A stretch of DNA of 64,000 nt from Areca catechu (lineage: Eukaryota > Streptophyta > Magnoliopsida > Arecales > Arecaceae): positions 682,001 to 746,000 of the forward strand of contig JAHSVC010000043.1 of assembly GCA_021397845.1 (NCBI GenBank). The letters are read 5' to 3'. Of the stretch, positions 1 through 11,549 are shown in pieces (the stretch's first letter is position 1; each line of letters begins with the position of its first letter). A program made the translations under genes and the position numbers. Under the pieces are notes generated by a model. The model saw only the letters and a list, made by a program, of their open reading frames with translations, was not told where the DNA came from and made no database searches.

Positions 1-800
1 AAGTGGGTTGGCTGAGACATCGAATTGGCCACTGCAGGGGCCAGGGCGCCTCACCGAACATGACCGGAGTGGGCGGACGGGACCAGAGCGTGCCTGACTG
101 CTCCCCAATGGTCGAATTGGGGCGGGCATGGTCGTCCGCTCCTCGACGGAGCACTGCAGCTGGGACACTTGGAAGATGGCCATCACAGGGGCCGAGATGG
201 GTGGCCATGGAGCTGGCTGGGACCGAGACGAGCGGAGAGCTCTCCATCGAAACACACCCGAGGTGGACGAAGACTCCAGGCGAGCCGGATGGGCTGGGGC
301 GTCGCTCCCCAGCGATGCACAGGTGTGCTCGAGGTGCTGAGTCGATTGGGGTCGTAGCGGATCGCGGTGCGGGCTGAGATGGGCATGCTACGGGCGGAGC
401 CGGATCCGTCGGGGTGCGCTGCTTCCCCTGTAACGTCGATGGCCATGCCGGAGTCGTTGAGGCAGGCGTGCCATGACGGACATGTCTAGATGAGCCGGAC
501 TAGGAGCCGAACTGCGAATAGGTTCTCCTCCTGGGGATGCCGATGCATGGGCCAAGGCCATGTCCCATGCCGGACGGGGCGCCATGCCGGATGTGCGCTC
601 TACAGGTCACACCTGTGGGTCTAGGTGCAGGCGGTGCTCACAACTGGTTCGCATTCACAAACGGTTCGCTCGGTGCAGGCTGGGCAGCATGGTGCCTAGC
701 TTGAGCGAAGGCCTGGGTCGAGCCTCCCCTAGAGAAAAGGGGAGGAGCGAAAATAGACCTCCTCATCCTTCAACCGACCATCCCATCATTATATATATAT
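1..800. other. GC-rich block, no recognised gene
   Basis: This stretch is much richer in G and C than the DNA that follows. It ends sharply at an ATATATATAT run near 790-800. Open frames exist on both strands, but GC-rich DNA has few stops, and none shows a domain I recognise. Variants of a GGCATG-C-GG-CGGA motif recur near 380-480. The composition resembles the GC-rich Tat-type LTRs at 41.2 and 60 kb, so this may be the end of such an LTR cut by the window edge. I could not align it to them by eye. Confidence 0.35.
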
Positions 801-2139
801 TTTAGATAGGAGAACTGGAAATGCCATGCAAAGCAGGTGGCCATGTCAATCAGACAGGGACGATAATGTGTCAGGGCCAAATGAATTTTTCACTGCTATA
901 ACATCTATCATGTTCCAAATAAAGAACGCAATAGACACCCTATGCTTGCATGGTGAACAGTAAAAGCAGGCAAGATTATAAATCAAAATTACAATAATTT
1001 TAGTTCAATAATTTCTTGATCCTCAAAAATCAATTTAATAAGCATTCAGCCAAATCATTCTTATCAATAATAATATTTGATTCATATAAAACCTTCAAAT
1101 CTAAGCTAAACTAATAAGAAGACCAATTAACATAAATGACCAAGATAACTAGATCTACTAATTGCTCCAAGTAATCTAGCGTTTTCCTCGAAGTGCTGAG
1201 CAATCATAATTCATGATTTAAAAAATAGAAAAAAAGAATAATGAACTATACTAGCTCAGTAAGCAATATAATTAACACATTAAAATAGAATCTAAGTATG
1301 ATGAGCAAATAATAATATAATAATACTGAAAGGAATAAATATCAAATAATATATTTTTCTTCAATTAATTATTTTCATAACTGAATTCAACATCAAGCTA
1401 TGGCCACGTAACCCAGTAGCATGAGTTCTGATATGGATGGGATTTTCTCAAACTAGATGATGATCGCCAACTCTCATCTTGACCAAGGAATGGCCAAGGA
1501 CAAGGATATCAAACTTGACTTTAGATAAGTACCCCTCTTTTCCTTGGGCCATCCGATGGATATTGACCTTTATCCCTCCATCCTTTCGATTGATGTAGAG
1601 AGAACATGTAATGAAGCCTTACTAGCTTATCAATAAATAGTTCTCTAGTGAGAATGGTGCATATAATCCTTAAACCAGAGATTACTATGATACCTTGTGT
1701 ATATAAATTTATGTTTTAGTTCATACCCTAATATGATTCTTTGAAATATGTGTAGGATATTTTAGGCATGATGAAGTATGCATGAAGGTTAAAGTGATCA
1801 ACAATGGATCACTCACTCTTTGTATAATGAAGAAACATCTTATATGATATTTAGGATGATGACTCGGAGTCTCTTATCAAAATAGAATAAAAATTAGAAA
1901 AAGTTTCCGATATTTCATTAATTGAGTCATCTTAAATCAAGATACATATGATTAGGTATTTAGACTTGACATGATTCCATACCTATGATCTTTCTTGGAT
2001 ATTGTGTGATTGAAGAATTGATTATACAGTAACTCACCATAAAAGAGTATTTTAGTAATTTTATCAAAATTTTATATCTTCTGCATAGCCAGAATATGTT
2101 GCTAGATGTCAGTTTTGGCTTGTGAACTTGCATGAATTA
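801..2139. other. AT-rich intergenic DNA, nothing recognised
   Basis: No coding frame, structural RNA or clear repeat boundary is visible. The last few hundred bases may already belong to the U3 part of the LTR-like sequence that follows, but I cannot place its start. Confidence 0.4.
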
Positions 2140-2658
2140 CAGAGTTTAATTGAGTAATTAATTAGGAGTTCTAATTAATTAGTGCATTTGGATTTGAAAT
2201 TAAGTCTACTGATGGTTAGGTATGGAATCCAATGGAACATATATAATAGAGAATCAATCATGGACATAATTTAATTAGATTTATAGTAAATCCTATAGGT
2301 CTAATGGACTTGCTAGTACATGGATTAGATCTAAGTTACTAATCATTTTAAAAGATTAATTTTAACTTGATCAAATCCTAAACCTAGTAGGAACAGGATT
2401 CCTAGTGGCATCCAAAAGTTAGGGTGCCATATACCTTTCTCATGCCCACTTTTTTTAATGTAAAGAGGACTTAGAAAAGTCCTCATCTGGTTCCCTCTCT
2501 ACCTCACACCCCATATGGATAAGTTTTGTAGCACCATAAATAAGTTGCATTGGAACTAATTCTTAGTGCCAAAAGGAGTTGGTGCAAGTTCCTCTCTACA
2601 CCCCTACTAGGAGTCCTTCTCTTTGGAGGCTTTGACCAATTATTAGCATGCATCCTTA

Positions 2659-3393
2659 TGCTTTGTTTGGATTGAGGGATTCGGAAGAAAAGGAAAGGAA
2701 GGGATTTCCTTTTTCTTGTTTTGGAATTAACTTTTGAAAAAAAGTAAGGGAAAAGAAAGGATACCCCTTTCTCTCCCCTTCCCTCCATTAAACTATTTTT
2801 TTTATTTTTTTTTAATTTAGAGGAATTGCAAGAGAAAGGAATACAAGGACGTTTCCTTTTCCTATTTCCTAATATTCAATGTTTTTCTTTCATTATTCAC
2901 TAGCAACATTTTTCCTTCTCTCTTGCATAAACTAGAGATGACATCTATCACTCACTCCTTATCTCTCGTCGATGAATATATTGTTGAATATTTTTTTATG
3001 AATTGGTTAAATTATGTCGAGATTGGTTTTCACTTTACAACTTTGCTTTATTATGGCAATTGTATTCTGTTGATTTATGTATTGCTTATTACTAGAACTG
3101 TATAGATTTTTATACTAGACATTCTATTGATTTGTGTATAGATTATTAATAATCTTTTATTTTATCATAGATTGTGCATTAGTTTTAGATAATCATTTCT
3201 ATAAAACATATAAAAATGATATAATGATCTTTTTGATTTAAAATGCCTATCATCTTTATTTTTTCCTTTCCTTTATGAGGACTATCCAAACAAGGATAAT
3301 GTTTCTCCTCCCTTTTCCTTTCTTTTCTTTCTTTTCCTTTCCTTTCCTTTCCTTTCCTTCCCTTCCCTTAATGAGGGCTATCCAAACAAAGAA
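2659..3393. mobile_element. Harbinger/Tourist-like MITE, TTA target duplication
   Basis: The ends are inverted repeats: TGCTTTGTTTGGAT at 2659-2672 and, reversed, TTCTTTGTTTGGAT at 3380-3393, one mismatch in 14. TTA flanks the element at 2656-2658 and 3394-3396, the target duplication typical of PIF/Harbinger (Tourist) MITEs. The subterminal DNA is strand-biased: GGAAAGGAAGGG at the left and CCTTTCC arrays at the right. A second copy of the right end (ATCCAAACAAGG) sits inside at about 3283-3295, so the right terminus is duplicated. The interior is AT-rich with no transposase. Confidence 0.6.
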
Positions 3394-3554
3394 TTAAAAG
3401 AATTATTCCATACTACATTCCCTCTCACACCCCTAGAGTTATTGCCCCAAGTTAGAGTCATTCTCTCATGGCTTTGGACAAAAGCTTGGATGGTTTGAGG
3501 CTCTCATACTAGGATTCCTATGTTAAAGGGTTTTGGCATAGACATGAGAAAAGG

Positions 3555-3564
3555 CTATAAATAA
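3555..3564 (+). promoter_or_regulatory. TATA-like box of the decayed LTR
   Basis: CTATAAATAA, followed about 30 bases downstream by purine-rich sequence. This matches the usual layout of an LTR promoter and R region. It is a sequence match only. Confidence 0.35.
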
Positions 3565-4005
3565 AAGGGCATCCAAGAGTTGGAGGCCTAAGTCTAAGAA
3601 AGAATTAAGAGAGTTAAAGGAAGGTAAAGATGGAAAAAGGTTTGTAATCTTTTGAAAAGAAATTACAAGCAAGAAAGCTTGGTGTGCATCTCCTCGAGAA
3701 GGAGAAAAGCTGAAATTCTTGAGAAGAATTTTCAACGAGTTATTTTTGATTGGAAAAGTCTTAGAGAGATTCCTGTGTGGATCACCATTGAAGGGTTCGT
3801 GCTTGAGGGTCTCGTGGATTATAGATCAGTATCAAACAATCATCGTCCATGTATGCATTTATTTATAGTTACTCTTTATATTTCATTGATATATTCAAGT
3901 AGATCTTGAAATAGTATTTCTGAAGCTTTTATTTAATTATTAAGTAATGTTAAAAAAACTTAAAAATTCATTTCTGCTGTGTATCCATTTCCCAAAACCT
4001 CAGTG

Positions 4006-5099
4006 ATTTGATGATTTGCTCTCATGATCCCATGTATAGTATAATTGTAAACAAGATCATGATCTGCACTAACATATCATGGTTAATCATGGCCAGACTT
4101 CAATCCTTCAACTTTCCTATCCATATCATGGCTGAACCTTATCTCTTCGGTTTGCATTTCCAGGTTTAACCGAACTTGGCCTAGTCCAACTATGACCATG
4201 TGACTCCTATTTGCTCTATTTTTATAAAACCTGATCTATATGGTTCTTACTCTTAGCTGCCAGCTGAATTATTAAGATGGAATATAAACAGGGTCGTGCC
4301 TCATTCTTCTTTAGAATTGCCATGTGTATAGGCCTGGATGTCAAGATATGATAAACATGAGCCAACCCAAGATGAGAATGAGAGAGAGAAAGAGAAGGAG
4401 AGGGAAGGGGGGGGGGGGGAGAGAGAGAGAGAGAGAGAGAGAGTTGGATGGTACACTTGTCTTACTAGGCTAGAAAAGTGTACATATTCTGTTTTTTGGT
4501 AGAAAGAAAAGAGTATTAGAATATGAACCAATCAGCTATTTATGATTGAAAAAACAAGGGTATTAGAAACATGCTTGGGTTATGTAACCACTAGCCTAGA
4601 TCCTGATTACATAAATTGATTTACCAACACTCTTTTAACATTTTTCGATCACGAGATCGCTTGCTTTTCTATCTTTTTGATTTTTTTTTTTTTTTGGATG
4701 GGTATCTTTGATGTTAAGATGGCAATTTGCAGAATTCTAGTATGAAAAACTTTGAATATCTATCACATTTGCATCTGTTTGATTTGTTGCTGCCGAAGAT
4801 TCCTTTTTGTTTACCATTTTTTTTTTCCAATTTTTTATTTGAGCTTGGCACCCTTATATTTTTTTCATATGCACGTTACACCCCTGCTTACCTTCTTTTC
4901 TTACCCTGTGACTTTAGTTATCTATTGGATGAGATGAATGGTTTTGCCGAGGTTAGTATGTCTTTCCTCAGCTAGTTTGTATTATGTACGAAGAAGAGAG
5001 AACCGCTCTGAACATGCCAAAGATTTTTTCTTTTGTTTTCTCAATCTGATCTATGATTTGAATGAGAATAAATTTTGTTGGTGTAGCCAGATGTGGAGC
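4006..5099. other. Intergenic DNA, no gene
   Basis: AT-rich sequence with a GA microsatellite (listed separately) and T-runs. No domain-bearing frame was found on either strand. Confidence 0.45.
4381..4443. repeat. (GA)n microsatellite with a G-run
   Basis: A purine-only tract: GA repeats, then about 13 consecutive G, then a further uninterrupted GA run up to 4443. Likely length-polymorphic. Confidence 0.9.
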
Positions 5100-5580
5100 A
5101 CGTCACACGAAAATGTCTGGCTTCGAGAGTGCAGGGAAACCTGTACTTCAAGAGAATGAATATGTCGAGTATTGCTACCGAATCTTCCAGACCGGGTTCT
5201 CTTGGCCTGACTAGAGCGCTCCTCTCTCGGTTCCTGCAAAGAAGTCCCACGGGTCGGTAGTGTTCTGGCGGGGGACACTCTAATGGCTAAGTCAGTGGGA
5301 GGCTTAGAGCAAGAGATGAGCACTTGGAGAAGGAAAAGTTTCCCCTTCCGCTCGAAGTTCCCTATTTACCTTATATAGGCACAGAACGTTACCAGAATCT
5401 GTTAGGGATTAGGCTGGAAATGTTCGATCTGCCCTTAGAAGAATCAGGGTGGTGGACATGTGGCTCCAGAACATGGCCACGTCGTGGGATCTGTTGTAAC
5501 AGAATTCTGGTACCAGCTGATAAGGGCTTCTGGAGCCTTCTGATTAGCATTGGTCTGGCTGAAGTAGGTTAGCCGGATCT
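5100..5580 (-). repeat. Tat-type gypsy LTR fragment (minus orientation)
   Basis: It shares the block TGCAAA-AAGTCCC ... GGGGGACACTC-ATGGC-AAGTCAG with the LTR at about 37,500-37,600, and the GGGGGCACTCCGATGC-CAAGTCAG block at about 59,650. On the minus strand it has a TATA-like GCCTATATAA (complement of 5371-5380), placed as in the LTR at 37.6 kb. No internal region adjoins it on either side, so it is a solo LTR or a truncated remnant. The ends are not defined. Confidence 0.5.
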
Positions 5581-5582
5581 CA

Positions 5583-5803
5583 AGTGGGTCGGTATGACCT
5601 TTAATGGGTCGGTCGGACCACTGGTAGAGTGGGTCGTTCGAACCTCTGCTGGAGTAGGTCGTTCGGACCCCTGGTGGAGTGGGTCGGTCGGACCCTGGTG
5701 GAGTGGGTCGGTCGGATCCTGGGAGAGTGGGTCGGTCGGATCTCTGCTTGAGTGGGTCATTCGGACCTCTACTGGAGTGGGTCGTTCAGATCTATGGTCT
5801 GGT
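5583..5803. repeat. Minisatellite, 24-25 bp unit, about 8-9 copies
   Basis: Tandem variants of GAGTGGGTCGGTCGGACC followed by 6-7 variable bases. Units are 24-25 bases long and differ at a few positions (GGTCGTTCGG, GGTCATTCGG). It abuts the Tat-type LTR, a setting where such arrays often arise. Frames that cross it are artefacts of the repeat. Confidence 0.85.
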
Positions 5804-7424
5804 TCAGAGAAAAACCGATTGGTATAACACTGAGAAATTGTTTGTAGAAAGACCAGGAGATACCATTTATAGAGTGCCATCTGAAATCTATGAATGCAAT
5901 AGAAATGCCTATGAGACAAAGCTGTATGCATTAGCCCCTTCTTTTACCATTGGAGATGCAAGTCAGCTTTGATTTCAATGCAAATTACAAGGGGAAATGC
6001 ATGAAAAATTAATTTCCGAGTACCATCTTCCCGAGAAAGAGGCATGGAAGAAGATGATGGACCTTATTGCTATAGATTTTGGCTCAAGGTCAGAAAAGAC
6101 ATTGACTCATGGGCATCACTGCTGGAGAGATATGCAAAAAAGTCCATGACCGGGAGTGGCTCTGGTGATGACTATTCGATATTCACGTTAGAGATCTGGA
6201 ACATAAAGAAAGTAGTGAGCTAGAATAGATTTCACTTAGTTCCGATGCTTAAGTCAGAGATCTAGAATATAAGGGAAGTAGTGAGCTAGATTAGATTTCA
6301 CTTATAATTTAGAGTCTACCTGGATCATAACTAATATGAGACTAATAATGCCCTTCCACTTAATATAATCCCCTAGTCAAGGAAGAGTCTATATACGAGC
6401 AGGATGTGCCCTCCTCTTTCACCACAATCATAAGGGGGTCTTGTGTATGGACGGCAGGTGAATCATAATCGTAGGTTCGTCATTGTTACAGGTTTGAGAC
6501 CTGCATGAGCCACTAATGTTGTAGCCAAGGGATCATGACTTGGTACATAAGGTATTATCTGATTTGGCCCATGAATCTTTTGGTTTTGTCCCTCTAGATT
6601 CCAATTCACAACATACCTCACTCAAGAAGGATGGTCCCATCATATGTAATATAGATTTCTTCTTGATTCACAACCAATGTAAAATTAATGATGCCATCCA
6701 CCACAACAAGCTTTATGAAAGAATATTGAAGACTCCTTTGAACACTATCATGGCAATTAGTTTTTATTCCATTTTTGCTACAATAAAAGAAAAAAAATCA
6801 AGGTATGTCAAATAATGAAGACTAAATACTTATTCATTTTTTATTTCCACATTGAGAGATCAAGTTCAATTGTTATTACCAATAATTTTGAGGAATCCCC
6901 CCCCCTCCCCCAGCAACACACACATAAAGCTACTAGATTTTAACTTTTGTCTGGCCTTTCCTTTGTCTTGATTCTCATCCTTGCTTATTTTCCTTCTCCT
7001 TTTCATTATTCCGCTCTCCTTCAATTCTCTTCCCTTTACCCACTATATATACTTCAATAATTTATTTTATTCCTTTCCATCTCCCTGATGAAAGAAATTA
7101 AACTTCCCTACTTTGCTTGAGTTTATTTTGTCTATTGGTAGATCCTCTAATATGTACAGCTTGATCTTGCATGTTTCTAATGAAACAAGCATGAAGCTTG
7201 AGCTATTCATCAATAGCTCAGATTATTTTCATATACATAAATACCTGTTACATCCATATGTACATAAAACATAAACACGGATACAAACAACAACCCAACA
7301 AATATCTTTATATGCATGTATATATATCATTTTTCTGTTAGAAGTTCACATAGAACTATGCATATATGTACATGGATATATAAAGATGCATCTATATATG
7401 TGCATGGACAAATATGAAGCCCTA
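5804..7424. other. Intergenic DNA, no recognised gene
   Basis: Contains a short tandem duplication (listed), a C-run near 6898-6910, and a short plus-strand frame at 6540-6815 that I do not recognise and do not think is a gene. Scattered copies of ATATATGTACAT-like sequence precede the LTR at 7425. Confidence 0.4.
6190..6308. repeat. Two-copy tandem duplication, about 66 bp
   Basis: GAGATCTGGAACATAAAG...AGTAGTGAGCTAGA...TAGATTTCACTTA occurs from about 6191 and again from about 6257 with a few differences. The spacer reads TCCGATGCTTAAGTCAG, like the conserved block of the Tat LTRs nearby. Confidence 0.65.
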
Positions 7425-8240
7425 TGTGATGCCCAGCTATTCGGCCAACCTCTTGTCCTAGCCCACCATCAAACCCAAGGCTTCTTTCACTTTCAAATAG
7501 GGCAGAGCCCTAATCAATGTAAATGGAAGTGGAGTCCTCCAATTCAAACTCATCGAAGGCTAGGAAATCCTAGCCTCCATTGCTATTTAAAGTCCCAAAA
7601 CCTCTTCCTTACACTCTCAAAACCCAATCTTATTTTGTTTCCCATGTTTTGGATCTATTGCCACCAAAAATGATCGAAATCCATCCCCTTCTAGCATAGC
7701 TCTATCATCTCCACACTCGCTAGTGAGTCCCCCTTCTTTCCTTGTATTTTTTTGATCATGGGAGCTGCCACCAAGAGGCATGAGGCAATGCCTCTTTCTC
7801 TATGCTTGTCTGATCAATACCAAGCTATGACTACTCTGGTTGTGCTATCATCTCCTGGCATTCCTAGCCACACCATCATCGGACACCCCTTCTCCCTTTC
7901 CTCCATCCTCCTCTTGAAGACATGGAAGAACCCACCCCACTCCCCTCCTTGTGTTGGCTTGGGTGGGTGGGGGGGTGGGGGGGGATAAGAAAAGAAAGGA
8001 AAAAAAATGGATGGGATGAAGAAAAAAAGAAAAGAGAAGGAGAGAGGCTCAACCTTTTGTGAACCACTTCGATAGTCGAACTCTGACCTAATAGGATCTA
8101 GATTAACCCAAATCATATAAATTGAACCCATAACATAATCTAGACTATGATTCTCTCTCTTCATTCCAATCTTTTCTTTGATTGAAGACTAATATATAGT
8201 ATTATTAATAATTTTCACTAGAGCCTTTAATGCTAAAGGA
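7425..8240 (+). repeat. Gypsy-type LTR, copy 1 (starts TGTGATGCCC)
   Basis: It starts TGTGATGCCCAGC and matches the sequence from 29,289 over most of its length, in the same orientation. Shared blocks include GCTAGGAAATCCTAGCCT, the promoter-like GCTATTTAAA-CC, TCTCAAAA, and the pyrimidine-rich middle. The two copies have diverged substantially. An (A/T)TTTTCAC stretch near 8217 is a candidate end, but similarity continues weakly to about 8240. No primer site follows, so this copy is solo or cut off. A G-run near 7970 and a run of G/T repeats are internal. Confidence 0.5.
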
Positions 8241-8555
8241 GAATTAAGTCTAGCTGGAGATCAGACTTCATGATGAGAGCTATGATTGTTCGATCTGATT
8301 ATTTTGGATAGTAAGTTATCTTTAATCTTAGTATATTTTTATCATGATTTGGTTTGAAAATTTATTAATTATTGTGTTATTGCTCAAATTAAGTATCTTA
8401 TATGCTTTATATGAAAATGGTTGGGAAATATTAGATCAAATGTACATGATTTATTAAACATGAACTATATTTGATTGCATTGAAAATATATTATATGTCA
8501 GTTTCACTACTTTCTAGTCGACTATGATCACATGAATTTAGGATTTACTTTCCTC

Positions 8556-8875
8556 CACTACAAGAAATGAAGTTATTAGCATTGGCCGATTATTATCACT
8601 AATAACCTAAATACCATCAGTAATAGTATTAGTGATGCTAGCCATCTCTAATAATTTGTTGAAAAAACCATTATTGCTAATAGGGCTTATTAGCGATGGT
8701 AAAAAATTCATTGCTACTAATAGATATTTGTGACATTATTAGTGATAATAATGCCATCACTAATAATATTTTTAGTTTTTTAATTAAAAATATAAAAAAG
8801 TATTAGTGACTAAAAATGATATCGCTAATTAAATGCTATCATTGACTCATGACCGATGGATGGCATGTTGTAGTC
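8556..8875. mobile_element. CACTA-type (En/Spm) element end or small CACTA MITE
   Basis: CACTACAAGAAA at 8556-8567 is the canonical plant CACTA terminus. Inside it, short subterminal motifs (ATTAGTGATG, TTAGCGATGG and their reverse complements such as CATCACTAATAA) recur in both orientations to about 8850, as in CACTA subterminal regions. A degraded partner, ATGTTGTAGTC, sits near 8866-8875. If that is the other end, the element is about 320 bases and non-autonomous. Otherwise only one end remains. Confidence 0.5.
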
Positions 8876-9010
8876 AGGACCTAGTTTCTTTCAAAACTTG
8901 TCATGGACCAATCATAGCCATAGTGAAGGGGATTAGGATAGTGAGTGTGAATGATCGATCCTTTATTATCTTGAAAAATTTATTTTGGCCAAATACATAT
9001 TTTGAATCTA

Positions 9011-9063
<53 letters not shown>

Positions 9064-9370
9064 GTTTATATATTCATTGGTGTTTTTTATGAAAAAATCA
9101 GGTAAATCTAAAAATTCATATTTCATGTATAAAATATTTATTAAACTAGAGGTTCTAGTAACTTATTGTGCTTGTAAAGATCATTATACATTTTTTATTT
9201 TTTTTAGATGCAGTAAAGTAGATGGGATTTGGAATTGAGTAGTGAGGAACTTATATAGGATCTAAAAAAATAATATTAGATTTCTTTGAATAACTATTTG
9301 GAATTTGTAAGTGTTATGGTATTAACTTGCTTTGATATAAGTTATTATAGTACCAACTGTATTGATACCA
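8876..9370. other. AT-rich spacer with (TA)n
   Basis: Nothing recognised besides a TA microsatellite at 9015-9060. It may hold the remnant of the internal region of the minus-strand LTR to its right. Confidence 0.4.
9015..9060. repeat. (TA)n microsatellite
   Basis: An uninterrupted run of alternating T and A of more than 40 bases. Confidence 0.95.
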
Positions 9371-10275
9371 TGCATCAGGGGATCACTTATATAGAATACA
9401 TGCCCTCATTTTCAAGATCATGATTGTCAGTTTTGATGTCACAAGAGGAAGAAGAGAAAAATAAATAAAAAAATATATAATCAATTAGGCATGCAAAATT
9501 TTACTATGAAAAAAATAAATTTACAAGATTGGAACTCTCACTTTCAATCTCATTTAAATTTTTTCAACAACAAATCCCAAATCCCTCTCACAAATCTTAA
9601 CTCTCAATCCCTACAGGTTTTTTTCACCACTACCATACTCTCTGAAATTCTCTAGATCTTCATACATTGTCTTGATTCTTTGCTCTCATTTTTATAGCCT
9701 CTAGTATGAAGAATATCTTACCATGAGTTTAACGATCTAAACCATATTCAAATTGGAGTTCTGTAGCCTTTCCAATTTGTATTTGACTGTAGATCCACTT
9801 CTAGCCATTGATCAAACTTGATCGTGCCGAAATTTGCTCACAAATCCATTAAACATGCCTCAAATCATGCTAGAATCAACGCCATCCATCCTATCATCAT
9901 GGGACATGTGCACGGCCATCGAATCCTTGTGCGATCGGTGCTCGGCCGTCCAATTACACGCATCTTATGTGTCAACCTTTCACAGACCGCCAACACCACG
10001 TGAAACAAAGGGTAAGAAAAAATGGGATAAACCACCGCCTAGGATCGAGCTTGCACAGTGCATGCGCACTACAGGCCAAGCCTCGCATGGGTCACAAGCC
10101 CGTGCCTTTACATGCTGGGTTGCACAATCTTGGTTGTGCTCTGGCCTGCATGCCGGCCATGGATCTCGGCCAAAAACTCTTCTTTTTTGGATTTTTTCAA
10201 GCCTACTTTTCGCTGGCTATTGTGGCTTCTTCCAAGATTCTTTTAGAGATAGAATTGAGGCACTAAATCCCAACA
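9371..10275 (-). repeat. Copia-type LTR, minus strand, with primer-site remnant
   Basis: Read on the minus strand it starts TGTTGGGATTTAGTGCC (complement ending at 10,275) and ends ...CTGATGCA at 9371. Next comes TGGTATCAAT (complement of 9361-9370), a decayed form of the initiator-Met tRNA primer site used by copia elements. A TATA-like GGCTATAAAAATG lies on the minus strand near 9688-9699, with an AAAT/T-rich poly(A) region after it. No gag follows to the left, so the body is deleted. The frames at 9818-10298 lie within this LTR and are not regarded as genes. Confidence 0.5.
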
Positions 10276-10375
10276 TATGTAAATTAATGAGATTGTAGAC
10301 TCTTTTCAAATAATTATGTTAAATCAATTATTGCTTATTTACTATCTAAGTTTGGGTGATGTGAATATATATATA

Positions 10376-10407
<32 letters not shown>

Positions 10408-11087
10408 CTATATAATATAATATATATATCTATATATATATATATATATTATATATATATAAGCCTTGCATGTTATGGAGGGTGAAATCCTATGGATGTG
10501 CAGTCATCTATCACATGCCAGGATCAGGCCATCAGGCCGGGACATGATAGATTTAGTACTATTAGAGTTAAGCTTAAGATCATAATAACTTAAGTTAGTG
10601 AGGGTAGGGTATAATTAAAATTTTGATCAAATATCTCAAAATAATTATTGATACTAGAAGTCTAATAACTTGTTTCAGATGATATATATTTTGTGGATAT
10701 AAATTGAGATCCTTAGGGCTATGCTTAAGAAAAGTATAGTAGATTGATATTGTTAAAATTCTGGTTACATGTGTCAAGCCTAGTTTCAAGAAAAAAAATA
10801 TCATTGGCATAAAAAAATTGATATTTTGAGAATCCAAATTGAATATGATTTTGGAATAATGTGATAGCAATTTTGATTTTATTGAAATATAGTTTGGAGT
10901 ATTAAAAGATAATAATATGTAGCAAATTATGGATACAATTTAGAATTGGTGGAATTGATATTATGGTGAAATTATATGAGCCTACGTCTTGGTAAAGTTT
11001 CTAATGAATTTTTGAATTAAGTTACTAGACTGTTGTATAAAATTATTTTGAAGTCAAATATTTGATTTATAGGTTGATTATAGATTT
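10276..11087. other. AT-rich spacer, no gene
   Basis: Holds an imperfect AT-repeat block at about 10,363-10,460 and otherwise unrecognised AT-rich DNA. This is the left flank of the copia insertion at 11,093. Confidence 0.45.
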
Positions 11088-11092
11088 ATTAC
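11088..11092. repeat. Target-site duplication ATTAC (left)
   Basis: ATTAC here and at 27,834-27,838 flanks the two LTRs of the copia element exactly. Five bases is the usual copia duplication length. Confidence 0.8.
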
Positions 11093-11439
11093 TATTGATA
11101 GATAGATTAGGTAGATAATCAGAGATAAATCGGGCAGTCAACCAAGTATCATATTATGCATTTAGATTCAAATTTTGAATTTGAATTTGAACGGTATGTG
11201 CAAGAAAAATAAGAAAAACATTTCAATATTAATTTAAATTCAACTTCAAATTTAAATCTTGAATTTAAATTCAAGTAAAGAAAGAATCTGCATTATTTTA
11301 AATTCTTATTTTGTAGTATGATCATTTTTCTCTTATGTTTTATCATGGCTGTTTTCTTTCTATTTTATAATATGGTCATTGTGTATAAATCATTTATAAT
11401 GGATACAAGAGAAATAACCAATTCCTTCAAATTTTATTA
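11093..11439 (+). repeat. 5' LTR of the Ale-like element
   Basis: 347 bases, starting TATTGATAGATAGATTAG and ending CAAATTTTATTA directly before the primer site. It is alignable to 27,470-27,833 throughout. Confidence 0.8.
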
Positions 11440-11451
11440 TGGTATCAGAGC
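11440..11451 (+). other. Primer-binding site, initiator-Met tRNA
   Basis: TGGTATCAGAGC immediately follows the LTR. This exact 12-mer is the standard plant copia primer site complementary to the 3' end of initiator-Met tRNA. Confidence 0.85.
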
Positions 11452-11549
11452 TTTGATCATTTTTTTAGCAAGTATTGTTCCATCTTTACATCATTCATTT
11501 TCTTGATTCTCTTAGCTTTCTTAATGTCACAAGAGCAGATTTCCTTGAT

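Larger units (their letters stand above)
2140..4005 (+). repeat. Decayed copia-type LTR (plus orientation), split by a MITE
   Basis: The left part has the AATTAATTAGGAG-type sequence usual in copia U3 regions. A TATA-like CTATAAATAA lies at 3555-3564, followed by a purine-rich leader-like stretch. The right end, near 3970-4000, reads TTCTGCTGTGTATCC then CCATTTCCCAAAA, resembling the CTGC...CCCAACA end common to copia LTRs just before the primer site. No primer-binding site or gag follows, so it is a solo LTR or truncated remnant. A separate element at 2659-3393 interrupts it. The start is uncertain; the call rests on overall resemblance, not on a matching second copy. Confidence 0.35.

Noticed and set aside
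3..805. Several overlapping frames in the first 800 bases.
   Set aside because: Frames on both strands overlap each other in GC-rich DNA, and none shows a motif.
6540..6815. 91-codon plus-strand frame.
   Set aside because: No recognisable domain, AT-rich, no neighbour of the same kind.
9818..10298. Overlapping plus-strand frames of 61-154 codons.
   Set aside because: They lie within the minus-strand copia LTR (9371-10,275) and have no domain.
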